A stretch of 64,000 nucleotides of DNA from Cavia porcellus (Eukaryota > Chordata > Mammalia > Rodentia > Caviidae): NCBI RefSeq assembly GCF_034190915.1, contig NW_026947490.1, forward strand, positions 68,251,494 to 68,315,493, read 5' to 3'. The position numbers and the translations under genes were made by a program. This document shows, piece after piece, positions 12,053 through 23,260 of the stretch. Each line of letters begins with the position of its first letter. Position 1 is the first letter of the stretch. The notes under the pieces were generated by a model. The model was not told the origin of the DNA. It was given only the letters and a program-made list of their open reading frames with translations, and did not search any database.

Positions 12053-12257
12053 AGCCAGGCATGGTGGTACACACCTGTAATTCCAGCTACTTGGAGGGTG
12101 AGGTAGGGGATCTTGAGTTTGAGGTCAGTCTGATAGCCTGGTGGGAGAGACCCTGTCTCAAAACAAAACATTTTTTAAAGGGCTGGGAGTATAACTCAGC
12201 ACTGGGGTGCTTGCCTTACATGTGTGAGGTCCTAGGTTCAACCCATAGGACCACGAA
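12053..12257 (+). mobile_element. B1-ID dimeric SINE
   Basis: 'gccaggcatggtggtacaca' 7SL head, 'gagaccctgtctcaaaac' B1 end, then an ID-type unit 'gggctgggagtataactcag' ending at the diverged B box 'ggttcaaccc'. Confidence 0.87.
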
Positions 12258-12275
12258 CTACGTTTACATATATTT

Positions 12276-12414
12276 TAAGACAGGATCTTGCTAGGCAGTT
12301 CAGGCTTGAACTTATGATGTGGCCCAGGCTGGCCTCAAACTTGCAGTGATCCTCCTGCCTCAGCCTCGTGAGTGTGAGTGCTGGGATTACATGTGTGCAC
12401 CACTGCACTTGGCA
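12276..12414 (-). mobile_element. B1-type SINE
   Basis: Reverse-complement 7SL signature: 'gacaggatcttgctaggcag' ... 'ggctggcctcaaacttgcag' ... 'ctgcctcagcctcgtgagtg' ... 'gctgggattaca'. Abuts the preceding dimer head to tail in opposite orientation. Confidence 0.87.
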
Positions 12415-13256
12415 CAGTCATTTTTCTACGTAGCTGTTAATGTGCCCAGTGTGGAAAAGGTGCGGCGATGCTCTGCTATTTTTTTCCTGAAGGTGGGGCT
12501 GAAATGATACACCTGTCTTCCACTGCCTCCAACATGAGCTGTCAGAACAGTCTACAGGGGAAACACAGATTTCTAGCAATACACCAAGTGGCCAACACAT
12601 CTATGACTGAGCAAAAGCAAATTTAATCAAGCCACATAACCGAAGGAAGCCAGGATTAAACTTGAGAAAATGATGAGCAAAGGCCACAATGGGCTGGCCT
12701 TTCAAATATTAAGAAGTAACCTTTTCAGGAAAATTCCCCTCAAAGGAGATGCCTGGATGTGCAGGAGAAATCTGGGGCCGAAGGAGGCTTAGTATTGAAA
12801 AACTCTTCCTGAAGCCAGCTGGTTTGCCAACATGGCACAGACAACTGAGTACTAAATCCAAAAAGTTCTACAAATATAACGTAAGGGCACAGGGTAAGAC
12901 TCAGAGACGCTGATGCACTACTCCAGACTGACTCTACTTCGCAAATGGGTCAGGAAGTAAATTTCCCCAGGGAAAGGCAGTTCCTAAGTGAAATGACAGC
13001 AGTACCTCATCCCTTACCCACAGTTCTGAAATGCAAAGAGCTCTAGGAAACAAATTTTTCCCACTCCATTGGTGGTAAATTTAAGCTTTTTGAGGCAATG
13101 TTTGACTTCTGTCTCTCCTGCTTGCTGTAGTGGCCAGAGAAAAGGGAAGACTAGCCCACTCCTCCAGGTTACGTGCTCTCCCAGGGGCAGGGGAAGGCTC
13201 AGGAAGCCGGTGACTCAGGAGAGTCCTGCGTCTGTGGACCTTCTGCCATTGCATTT

Positions 13257-13366
13257 TTTTTTTTTTTTTTTGTCTTTTTCCTTTTTATTGGTACCAGGGA
13301 TCGAACTCACGACTGCCTGCTTACAAGGCAGGCGCTTATGCCGCTGAGCTAAATCCCCAGCCCCCT
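13257..13366 (-). mobile_element. Young ID-type tRNA-Ala SINE
   Basis: Complement of the ID consensus ('ggtaccagggatcgaactca' ... 'gctgagctaaatccccagcc') behind a poly-T head. A perfect 14-bp TSD ctgccattgcattt lies at 13243-13256 and 13367-13380. Same orientation as FRMD4A transcription. Confidence 0.95.
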
Positions 13367-16300
13367 CTGCCATTGCATTTAACACCTGCAGACAAACGGA
13401 AGCACCTGGAGTGGCTCTGAGGGTTTTGTTTTTTGTTTTCCAGCACGGGATTCTGGATTCTGGGCTTATGTCAAGGATAAATACTCATACTAATTCACCA
13501 GCTCTACAGGGAGCAAAGGGACAAAGCCATTTATGGATTTAAAGTATTTCTGATGCTAATTGTTCAATTATATATGTAAAGATTTCTTTCTTATTAGTGA
13601 ATGGTTTGCCTAGGGTAAAAAGAAGTTTTGTAAGTTTGTAATTTAGCTGGAAACGTGAAAAATTCAAAACAAGTTTTAAGAATTGTTTCTTAAGTCCATG
13701 ATTGTGGGAAAGTAATTTTTATTCAAATAGCCTGAGAAAAAGCAACTGGTTAATTTTTTAATATCACCCTTCAGCTTGGGATTCAGAACTCTGAAAAACG
13801 GACTTAACCATGAATGAACCTTTTTGCTATCCACAGAATTCACTCAGATGTGATGCTGGGGTTCACTAAGTGCTTCACAGAAGAGTTAAGCTGTCACAAT
13901 ACAAAATTTTCTCTTTATATTTTTATAGTTCTCATAGGATTTGAAGAATGGCACTCTGCAAAAGAAACCCTATCTGAACACTTTTCAATGCTTCAAAAAT
14001 GTGAACTACGCACTGGAAAGCTCAGTCAAATGGGCTTTTGTCCACAAAACAGAGTTTTCATAACAATTTATAACTTTTCCACTTGAATACTGTGCTTCAA
14101 ACATTCACAGATTTCATTCTTTTTAAAAGCTGCTGTTGGCATGAAAGATTCCAGCTGTTTCGGAATCACTCACGGCCCCCAAGGTCATTTCTACATCATG
14201 GGAAAACTCCACACACTCTCTTTTAAAAAATAATACATGAAAATTATATTAATTTCATTTCTTTCTGCAAAAAAGGTCTTCTTTGGGCTGATAAATGTGT
14301 TTCACATTTAACGTGTGACATTTTTTCTACGAAGTTTCCAATAGGGAAACCTGCAAGTTTAGGCGTGACCCCGTCACACGGTCTAAGTTCTAGTCTGAAT
14401 GTTAGCTACTCCCAACAGGACTATTTTTTTGCTAATTATCTAAAAGTCTCAGCAAATGTATTTCCATCACTATGTGACCAGTGACAGCTGTATTCTCTCC
14501 AGTGGCACTTAAACCACCGTATGAAAACATATCCCAAACGGTCAAAATGACTAAGGATGGCTTCAAACTGAGCTTGCTTAGACTTGTTTTAGCAGAGCCA
14601 CCTAGGCTTGTGGAGAGTCTTGCTATTAACAGACCAGCAGCTTGGATTGTGATTTACAGATCACTGCTCAGTTAATCAGCCCTCAGTGAGACCTGTCAAT
14701 TGGGTGAGAAAATGATCTCATCATCTTTTTAATGATAACAGTTGACACAAGGGCTTACATTACAAAAAACAAAGTGTTTTAGAGGAAAATTCACTCTTCA
14801 TTTTCTTTTTGCGTCCATCTTTTACATGTTCTGTTTTTCAGTAGGATTTCACTCTGTGTGTGGGAGACAAATCCAGTGGCTGGCTCCCTTTGAATCCAAA
14901 ACGATTACTGTGACTTTGGTTACTTGGGGAGTCATTTCCTTATACTGATATGTGACAGACTGGCTAGGGTATTTCCTTCTCTCTTCAGTTGGCTCTGAGC
15001 ATTGCGAATAAGACCAGCTGAGGTGCTAACGCACAAAGTCTAGCCATCAGACAGTCCTGTTTCCTCGCATGGTGCTCTCCACATATAGGATTGAGCACAT
15101 GAGACGTTAGAGCCAATAGTTCTGGGGCTGTCAACTGCGTGCCAGCCTCAAGATAGGAGGCTATGACTCCCTAGGGCACAAGAGTTTGCATATCAGAAAC
15201 CAAAGTATAGCCCCCTCCAAACAGTTCCACTGTTACCTTAATTGGATTATGTAAATTGATTCTTCTGCATATCTTTATCTTTGCAATATACATAGATGCC
15301 AATCTTGTACCTGGCCAGCCAGCTCAAGTTACTCACATAATTCCCGTCATCCTCAATGTCACTCATCCCTGAGCCACCTCCCTTCTTCACAAGATAATAA
15401 ATTCTGGGAGAGGCGTAGGATTGAGGTCTTTGTCTGCACGTCCTCATGAGGAGGATTGGACTTAGGACCACTTGTCTGCCTTTAACTTGGAATATGTGTT
15501 GGTGTCTATACTCTCGTTGTGGGTGTCTTTGGTGATGATAGATTGAAAATAACTTGCTGGGATTCCAATAATGTCTCAATGAGATTACAGATATAATTTT
15601 TTGGGTTGTGAGGAAAACTAGGAAGAAGATTACAATACTTGGATGACTGAACTTGCTATTTGGGTTTACAATACTGTGATTGCTATTTCACCCTCTGTTA
15701 TTAAGCAGAAGAAACTTTGTAACAATGGTAAAGTATCTGTCATTTCCAAGAGGGAGAAAATCAATTTTTAAAAAGATGAAAATTCTAAACAAAAGCAAAT
15801 TATTTGTTTAACCTGTGACTGACTCCCTGCATCTCTCAGCCTGACCAAAAAGACTTATGAACCTGGAATTTTCACGGACCAGAAAGCCAGCTTTAGTTCA
15901 CTGTAAATTACCGATGTGTTTTTAAAAATGTAAACCAATTTTGAAAAAAGTGGGGAATCAAGAGGGCACCTTTTTGCGTGCGACAGAGTTTCTCTCTAGA
16001 CTGGTGACTGCACAGTGCCACAGTTTATAGAAGATAAAATATGAAAAGGTCTTTATGCTTTTTACTTCTAATGGCTCCCCCAGGGACCTAAGATTGCTGG
16101 ACAATGATGGGAATTGTTCAGCACAAATAAATGTTCTTAAGTTTTCTTCTGACGTGGAGATGAAAATCAATTTCCCTCCTCGATGATGACAGCCATTTGT
16201 TCTTTCTACTGCTGGATTCTGATCAGCTAATACTCTCTCAGGTAGACCTTCCTTCTGCACAGATGCTGTATAAACTGACCCTGAGTTCTCGTGGGTTACT

Positions 16301-16962
16301 GTGCTTACTTGGCATGGCAGGCCTGCGGCCACAGGGTACCCCCATCACCTCGAAGCACAGACAGGCCACCCCTGGAACAGGAAGTGAGCCAGCTTGCCAG
16401 ACTGTAGCCCTTGGCTCCTGACATGGCACTTCCTTAGTATCAGTCCTTTTTCATGTGTTGGTGACGCACTAGTCCTAATAAATCTCATGCTGGAACAATT
16501 TTATTTTAGTGTTAGCATTAGTATATCCGGTCCTCTGCAACAGAAGTCCCAGTGGACAGCCCAGAGCAACAGAGCTTTTCAGACCTGGTTTCAGTAAATC
16601 TTAGCAAAAAGATTCAGGTGGCTTTTAGCAGTCCCTCCTAACGTACGGATGATTCTTTATATCAAGGGCAGTATGATTCGAGCATTAACGATTGCAGTGT
16701 ACAGCATAAAACGGCTTAAAATTTCAATTTTGCAAAATGTGTTTAACATTATTATCATTATTTTAAATTATGTCAAGAATTTAATATGACCGGAAGGTGA
16801 CAAGTGAGGAGATTCTCAAGATGAGGGTAAGAAAATTGGTCAAAAGGGATTTCAGGGAAGTTCCCTTTAGGGAAAAAAAAAATTAAAACCCAAGTTCTTG
16901 CACCTAATACCTCACTCAGCACAGTGCAGTAATAAGTCTATTAAGTTTAATTAGAATATAAT

Positions 16963-16986
16963 TTAATTATGTTAGAACATAATTAA
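16963..16986. repeat. AT-rich inverted repeat
   Basis: TTAATTATG, 6-nt spacer TTAGAA, CATAATTAA: perfect 9-bp arms within a strongly AT-rich stretch (16940-17000). Confidence 0.8.
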
Positions 16987-19213
16987 TTTCTAATATAATT
17001 TGAAAATGTGGATGTCAGTTGGTGAAACGGTGTTCTCTGTACTGACTTTTGTAAGGAAAAGAATATTTTTCTACGATAACCCAAGATTTTTATTTAAAAG
17101 TTTAGAAAAGTCAGTGATCAGTGCTGAGAAAGCTGCGGTGTTTGGGGTGAACATGCTGTGCTCAATTTGTGGGCGACGTCTGCTCGCTGACTAACAGTGG
17201 AGGTGGTTATCCAGTGTGACCTTTCTGTTTTTAGACTTTGCTAGCTGTCTCCGCCTACTCTTTGCTCCTATGCTGGCCGTGATTCATAGCTCTGGGGCTG
17301 TCTAATTGTTTTTAAATGTAAGTGCGAACTCTGCAGATTTCCTGAATGGTGATAGGCATGAGGTTTTTTAAAATTTGTAACATGTATGCACACACACCAG
17401 GAAATGAGACAAGATTACCATGCTGTGCTACGGAAAGTAATACAAGAGAACACGTTATTCTTAGATAAGGCTATTTCCTAAGCCTTTGGTGGTACGTACG
17501 CCTTTGTCTGCTCTGTGAGGACATGAACACACCGGTATGTGTCTCTGCCTGCCGCAGACAGTGCCACTTAGCTGTGTATCCTTCAGTCATTTTCTTTCAG
17601 TGATGCAGAACCCAATGTTTCACTGCCAAGTTCAATAAGACTAGCAGTGAGCATTTCCATTAACTGGAGAAAAGAAAGTTATGTAAGACCCAGCCTTCAG
17701 GGTCTGCTGAGCCAATGAAAGGACAAAAGAAGAAGGACACGAAAGCAGCCCAGTGGCCGTCTTTCTATAGCTCTTCTCCTACTGAAGCCCCTGGGCACTT
17801 TCCACTTCTCTTATTTGTAAAAATAGTCTTTTTCCTCTTGTGCTTCAAGGAAACAGCACTTGCAATTTGTAGGTTTCTATACTCATTCCACACAAGTGTA
17901 GCCTGAATATAGTCACTGAAATTAATATATAAGTAACAGCGGCTTGTGTAAATTATATTTTCAGAAGTTACAGATTCAAGATCCTCCCAGCTCTGGAAGA
18001 ATTACTTTGCCGTTTGTGTAAAATCATTCATTTCAAAGGTTATTTGATCTAGATTTCTACATATCCTAGAACTGGGCCCGAATCCTGTGTTTTATATGTA
18101 AAAGCTTCCCTCAAGGTTCTGTATTTCTAAGCTAGTATCTTCTAAATGCTGTCCAAGGAAATGTACTGCACTTACAGGGTGTGTGTCCAAGTCAAAGCCA
18201 GCCAGTTACAGATAGCTAAAGCTGTAAAGTCACACATTAACGACTAATAGCAAAACTCACTGTCTATAAAACTGAACTACAAGAATGAGCCGTGTAAAAT
18301 ATGTGATGTTCAGTGGTCACCTTTCATGTTTTGAGGATCTTCCGAGATGCAGATGGAAAGCGACATACATGGGCAACTTAAAATCACTTCTCATCTCCCC
18401 AAACCCCAGGCTACACCCAAGCACTACTCGTGGATTTCTGAAGAAACTTTCATGAACCCTGGATGCTCCAGAAGGTGGGTGTGGACCAGAGACCCCATAT
18501 AACAGATCACTCCCAACTTTGCAGTGCGGCTTCTGTGGGATAAGCTAGACTGACCTTCAGATACGGTGCCCACCCAACCTTCCCGCCCTGACAGCTGCAG
18601 CTGCAGACAAACAGCGGCGGAAAGCACCTCTGACAAATGAGTCCAGCCACCAGGCAAGCTGGCATTCCAGCTCATCAGGGGGCCAGGAAGGACTGCCAGG
18701 GCCAGGCCTGCACTTCCTCCTTGCTGGAACCCCATGGCCACATTCCCATGCTCTGTGGGGCCAGAGGAGGCCATTCTCACCCTGCCAGGCTGCTCTCAAA
18801 AATAAATAATGTTTATGGCAGAGTTCAGAGCTGGGAAATACCAAAGTATCTTCAGCATAAGTGGACGAGGCACTGGGGTTCACTGTGTTGTGGTTTTTAG
18901 AGTTTTTCATAGGAGTCCAGGAATTTTTGTAGGTTCATATGAACTCATAAAACCCCTACATTCTAATACTAAATTTAGCTCATCAGAAAATAGCAAACAA
19001 CTTCAAGATTCTGCGAAGCCGAAGTGATTTAAGTAAATTCATTAAATGGCGATTCTTCACTCACCATGTTCAAGGTCTCCAGCTAGGGTTCATAACAGCC
19101 ACTATTTATTAATGATCTTTGGTTCCCTAGGATTTAGAAACCCTAAATAAAGGAGTGCTGGAGGTTTCCTCAGATAAATGGTCAGAGGGAGCTCAGGGGA
19201 CTCTATTCTAAGA

Positions 19214-19573
19214 CCATAGGTCAGCAAACAGCAAGGACTGACCAACTGCTTGCGGGCCGAACTATGAACTGAGAATGGCTTGTACGTTTTTAAGCAGAAG
19301 ATGAGAAAGAGAAGGAGAGGAGGAGGAAGACAAAGAAGAGGACAAGGCGGAGGAAGAAGAGGAGGACTATTATTCCATGATACATGAAAATGTATGTTCA
19401 AATTTTTGTTGCCCTGAGCAAAGTTTTCTTGGAGCATAACCACATCAAGCCGCTTACAAATCCTGGAAGCACCTCTGCACTTAGGAAGAACTGATTAACT
19501 GCAAGGGAGACCTTGTGGCCTGCAAAACCCACGCACTGATCGGCCCTTCACAGAGTTTGCCAGCCCTTGTTTT
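19214..19573 (+). mobile_element. hAT-Charlie-type non-autonomous DNA transposon fossil
   Basis: Edge 'ggtcagcaaac' and opposite edge 'gagtttgccagcccttg' resemble the cagggg-tcggcaaac type ends. Inside are 'gcttgcgggccgaactat', a 'gttttcttggagcataacca' block and 'accttgtggcctgcaaaacc' ... 'tcggcccttcacagag', in the order of the common mammalian MER-type element that contains 'gcgggccaaat' and 'ttggaacacagcca'. Interrupted by a GA-rich expansion. Confidence 0.7.
19299..19368 (+). repeat. GA/GGA-rich low-complexity tract inside the hAT fossil
   Basis: Almost pure purine run of aga/gga units, apart from a few C. Polypyrimidine in the FRMD4A transcript. Confidence 0.85.
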
Positions 19574-20508
19574 AGATTTTAAAATAATCTTTCACTGTTG
19601 CTGAACCATCTGACTGAGGCCATAGAACCTTGGGTATGGTGATGCTGCATTTACAGATCTAATCCTTCCAAGCATGGCACAGCACACAAGTTTGCTGATG
19701 GACCAGAAGAACAGTTTACGCTTATATTATGCTTTACCAATCTTTGACCTTCTTTCTGATGGGCCAGAGCCCTAAATTGGGGTACTCATTTTGCTTTTCT
19801 GAGCATGGTGTTCTCTTTCTGCCTGTAGAGATCAATCCTACAGAATGAGCTGTCCTGGGCTTTTCCTGGAGGAGTCCGATAAGACAGACTCCCTGGAATA
19901 ATACCTGTCTTCAAACCAACAACCCCACAGGGGACAGGGAGCCCACAGAGGTCTAGGAATACTCCAGGGAGGGTCTTCCAGCAACTTCAGCCCCAGGGCC
20001 AGTGGGCGGGGCCTGGAGGAAGTTAAGGAAGGAGTCCAGGACTCTCTTCAGAGGTTAGTGGAGCTGTTCTTGGCTTCTGCTAAGTCTGTATATGTTTTCT
20101 CCAATCCTGTTGTCTTAAAAAGGAAGATGAAATGGGATACTTGCATTGCAACACTTCCATGAAATACATCTCCCTATAGGACAGAGCTTGGTCCTTTAAG
20201 GGCCAGTAACTAAATTGATAGAATGGGGAAAAAAAGGTGTTGTTAGGGCTACTATGGCCCTACTATGCCCTAAGATCACCGCAGTGAACAACAGCAGTAA
20301 CTGTGGGGACCACGGAGACCCTGACCAAGTCATCCACCTCGGCACAACAGTCACATGTGACCGTGGATACTGGCCTGGCCAAGGGTGACCTGTAGGGTCT
20401 TTGTGTGCATTGAAAGTCCTTGTTATTGCTGTATTTTTCATCTATGGCTGCCACGGGAAACTGAGAGTAGAATTCATCACTAATACAGTATTACAGGTAG
20501 GGAAACCG

Positions 20509-20530
20509 TTTTTTTTTTTTTTTTTTTTTT
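20509..20530 (+). repeat. Poly-T run near the microexon
   Basis: 22 T on the plus strand (A22 in the transcript), about 80 nt downstream of the microexon donor in transcript order. No SINE body is attached. Confidence 0.95.
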
Positions 20531-20555
20531 AAATAAAACTACAGAGTATATTTTT

Positions 20556-20583
20556 AAACCAAATCAAACCAAACCAAAAAAAC
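20556..20583 (-). promoter_or_regulatory. U-rich GGTTT-repeat stretch downstream of the microexon
   Basis: On the transcript strand, four GGTTT-type units (gtttttttggtttggtttg onward) lie 27-54 nt after the 23-nt exon. U-rich sequence downstream of a donor is the known binding context of TIA-type splicing activators. Role here is inferred. Confidence 0.35.
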
Positions 20584-20609
20584 TTCAAAAAACGCTTTTG
20601 TAAACTCAC

Positions 20610-20632
20610 CTAGAAAAATCTCCCTTTGCCTC
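20610..20632 (-). CDS. FRMD4A: FRMD4A 23-nt microexon, FERM F2 lobe
   Basis: A 23-nt exon encoding EAKGDFS plus two bases (AG) of a split Ser codon (segment residues 111-118). It is too short to appear as an ORF and was found from the required peptide and flanking splice sites. The acceptor has a pyrimidine tract ending ttttccctttacag (20633 upward) with a plausible CTGAT branch point about 25 nt further upstream. The donor is strong, TAG|GTGAGT. Twenty-three is not a multiple of three, so skipping would shift the frame; inclusion should be constitutive for a functional FERM domain. The intron just downstream is U-rich on the transcript strand, with repeated GGTTT units around 20556-20580, which may help U1 recognise so small an exon. 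Confidence is high because both neighbours need exactly these 23 nt to stay in frame. Confidence 0.9.
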
Positions 20633-21499
20633 CTGTAAAGGGAAAAAAACTCAACATCAGTGAAACACATCCATCCAGTGTCAGACTAAAATATATTATA
20701 TAATCATGATAACTCCTCAGCAGGAATAAGTAATTCGCCTCCCTACTGCAATCATCCTGAGACAGCAGGATTAAGATGAAGACGGAGCGAACATACCTGC
20801 CACCCCAAAACGAGACACAAGGTTAAACTTCAGAGATTAATAAGCAAAGAGATTCACAAAGACAAAATGAGAGTGGTCACCCCTAGTCCCTGGTTTAATC
20901 TCCTCAAGTTGAAAGTTTCTGACCCTGAACATGCATCTGGATAAAACTATTTCATATGTTATGTTTTGTTCTGTATTGTGGGCTAATTTCCAGTTACACA
21001 AAAGACTCTGTAGCAAAGAGCCATAAAAATTTCAGTGAATCTAGTGTGATACCTTGCACATAGCTGTATTCAATAAATATCTGTTGAAAGGACAAATGAA
21101 GGATCACTTCCACTTACCCTGCTATAGTTACAGCTAATGTAAGACCCCGCCCCCTGCCAAGGGTTGTTTTCCTTAGCTTTCTCTGTGGTGGGTGTGTTTA
21201 CACGGGGTGACTCTTTGGTGATTAATTCTACTCATTTGGCTGTGCCCAGGACAGAACAGTGCTGTCACTGAAAACCTTTATTTCTCCCAGGCTCAAGTTA
21301 AATACACAATTCTCTTCTACAGTGATAGGCTGTTTTAACATTTTGACAGATAGAATACCCTATTTATGGTCATGGTATTCAGTATTCTTAGTGGCTCTGT
21401 CCAACTTGTGGCTAGAAAAAGTTAAGGAGACAAATAACCCTGGATTCTGCCAGGGCTGTGACACTCCCTGTTTCTTCTTGCTTCAGCAAAGCCACTTAC
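20633..21499 (-). other. FRMD4A: FRMD4A intron, 867 nt, upstream of the microexon
   Basis: GT...AG intron between the 57-nt exon and the microexon. A short L2 3' end lies near 21040-21105. No gene seen. Confidence 0.87.
21040..21105 (+). mobile_element. L2 LINE 3'-end fragment
   Basis: 'accttgcacatagctgtatt' followed by 'caataaatatctgttgaaag' is the L2 terminus. Confidence 0.65.
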
Positions 21500-21556
21500 C
21501 TGTAAAATATAGGAAGCCAGTTCGAAGACCACTTCACTGTCCACGTCAATCAGCTC
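21500..21556 (-). CDS. FRMD4A: FRMD4A coding exon, FERM F2 lobe (57 nt)
   Basis: A short, exactly symmetrical exon (phase 0 to phase 0) of 19 codons: ELIDVDSEVVFELASYILQ (segment residues 92-110). It supplies an F2 helix (SEVVFELASYILQ). The acceptor is ...tcag at 21557 upward and the donor is a good GTAAGT-type site (rc of acttac, 21494-21499). Because it is a multiple of three, skipping it would keep the frame but remove an F2 helix, so skipped product would probably misfold. The next exon is the 23-nt microexon only 867 nt downstream. The peptide is an exact match to FRMD4A as I remember it; FRMD4B has a different sequence here. Confidence 0.93.
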
Positions 21557-21984
21557 CTGAGAAGGGAAAACCAGTAAGGGTGGTGAGCTTCACGCATACA
21601 ACAGCGTCTTTATAACAGCTCTCTAAAGAGCTTGTCTTCTTTCTCTGGAGTTTCTCAGACAGAATATAAACACACACAGAACATCTGTAGTCTCAGAGAC
21701 AACTGCTCTGAATGACCTGGTCTCTTAACACTCCCAATGCCCTTTCATAGCTCTTAGCCAAAAGGGACCAGGGGTACTGCACCCACGTGGTCATCTCAAC
21801 ATTTAAATTCCAATGAGAAATTTAGGAGCGGGCCATCCTTAGCTTTACCACATGTATTCATCTTATCACCTACTGGAGTATGGTTGCTCCATCATTAATG
21901 CATTTTCTTGGTTAAATGGACTAGAGCTAGCAGCAAGGTTGTATTGAAAACAATGTTACAATGGGAGTATGGCCCTTTGAGTTA

Positions 21985-22016
21985 AAATTAAATTATTAAA
22001 TTAAATTAAATTAAAA
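21985..22016 (+). repeat. (TTAAA)n low-complexity repeat
   Basis: Several TAAAT/TTAAA units in a row. Confidence 0.8.
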
Positions 22017-22234
22017 TACTGCTCTTCAGTTGCATTGGGCACATTGCTTTTAGGCGCTCACGGTACTCAACACTGTAGTGAGAAGCTAACATGTTGCCAA
22101 CATACAACATTTCTACAATTGCAAATGGCTCTACTGGTCAGTGCCACATGAGGTCTAGTTCAAAAATCCTTTTACCCTACCCTTTCTTCCCCTAGAAACA
22201 TAATCAAAAGAATACATAAAGGAATATATATTCA

Positions 22235-22790
22235 TCTTGATTTTCAAAAAATGTTTATTTTCCAAAATGAATACACAGTGTATGCTGTATACATAAGTTT
22301 CAGGAATGTACAATTCAGGCACACCCATGTCTGCAGCAACACAACTCACAACAGCTAAATCTTGGAAGTGGCCTCCACGTCCATTAGCAGATGAGTGGGG
22401 AAAGCAAGCGTGCTGTTTACACAAAGCCAAGTGCTAGTCAGCCATAAACAGAGACACTTAGAGTCACAGGTAGGGAAAGGGATGCACACGATGCTAAGGA
22501 GACAAATCAGGTACAGAAGGTTAGATAACATGGTCTCTCTTACACGAAAAGTCCACAGTACAAAAGATTTAAAGAGCTAAATCTGAGACAGATGATAGGA
22601 ACAGGGAGGTGGACTTTTAGGAGACAGGAAAAGATGTAGGGATGGAAGGAGATGAGAGGCTAGAGAAGAGAAGCAAGTAAGAAGAATTAAGATGTGATAT
22701 GAACATGTGCCGACTCCCAAAGTGAATGTATTCATCCGGTATCACAAACGTGACCCAAAACAAAAACAAAACAACCCACGTGTTTCAGTC
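22235..22790 (+). mobile_element. L1 LINE 3' end
   Basis: Order typical of L1 ORF2 end plus 3' UTR: 'acaactcacaacagctaaat' and 'cgtccattagcagatgagtg', 'agtcagccataaacagagac', 'acatggtctctcttacacga', a purine-rich 'gggatggaaggagatgag' part, then 'gtgccgactcccaaagtgaa' and an A-rich tail. 5'-truncated and diverged. Confidence 0.75.
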
Positions 22791-22929
22791 CACAGTGGGC
22801 TGTATGCATGGCAGTGGTCCCAGGCAATGTCACAGTCGTGTAAATATACTTGGCTGTGTTTGCACGATGAGGAGATAACATAAGACACACTTATAAGAAT
22901 GTATCTCTGTGTTAACTGACACCAGAGTG

Positions 22930-23260
22930 TAGCTCCTATCTCTTTAAAATAAGTTTTACTGCGGCATAATTGCAAAACAAACTAATCTGCAGATGTTCGA
23001 CATTCAATTTGTTGACTTTGGCCCTACTTATAGACCTACGATCCCATTACCACAATCAAGGTAATAAACACGTCCGTTACTTCTAAGATGTCCTTGTGTG
23101 TATAAGCATTTGTGTTAAACACACTTAACATGATCTACACTTTCAAGAAACTTTCACACGTACATCTCATATGTGACACATATATCTCATGCGACAAAGG
23201 GCACAAAGCACTAGTAAATTAGCTGATGTGATTATGTCTACTTTCGAGATTAAGCAGAAA
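22930..23260 (+). mobile_element. L1M-type 3' UTR fragment
   Basis: 'ataagttttactgcggcata attgcaaaac' ... 'ccattaccacaatcaaggta' ... 'gtccgttacttc' follows the old L1 3' UTR pattern (tttattgaggtataattgac ... accacaatcaagataatgaac). Confidence 0.65.

Larger units (their letters stand above)
9132..20609 (-). other. FRMD4A: FRMD4A intron, 11,478 nt
   Basis: Contains B1-ID dimers (10501-10713, 12053-12257), a B1 (12276-12414), a young ID (13257-13366), a hAT fossil with GA expansion (19214-19573) and a poly-T run (20509-20530). The long stretch 13.4-19.2 kb is poor in recognisable repeats and AT-rich, which is compatible with retained non-coding function but not proof of it. Confidence 0.85.

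Noticed and set aside
15247..15579. 110-codon minus-strand ORF in the 11.5-kb intron
   Set aside because: No domain, no homologue recognised and no splice or regulatory context; most likely chance.
21143..21162. Third CTCF-like site (CGCCCCCTGCCAAGGG)
   Set aside because: The GGGGGCG part fits, but the CCA half does not; too weak to list.
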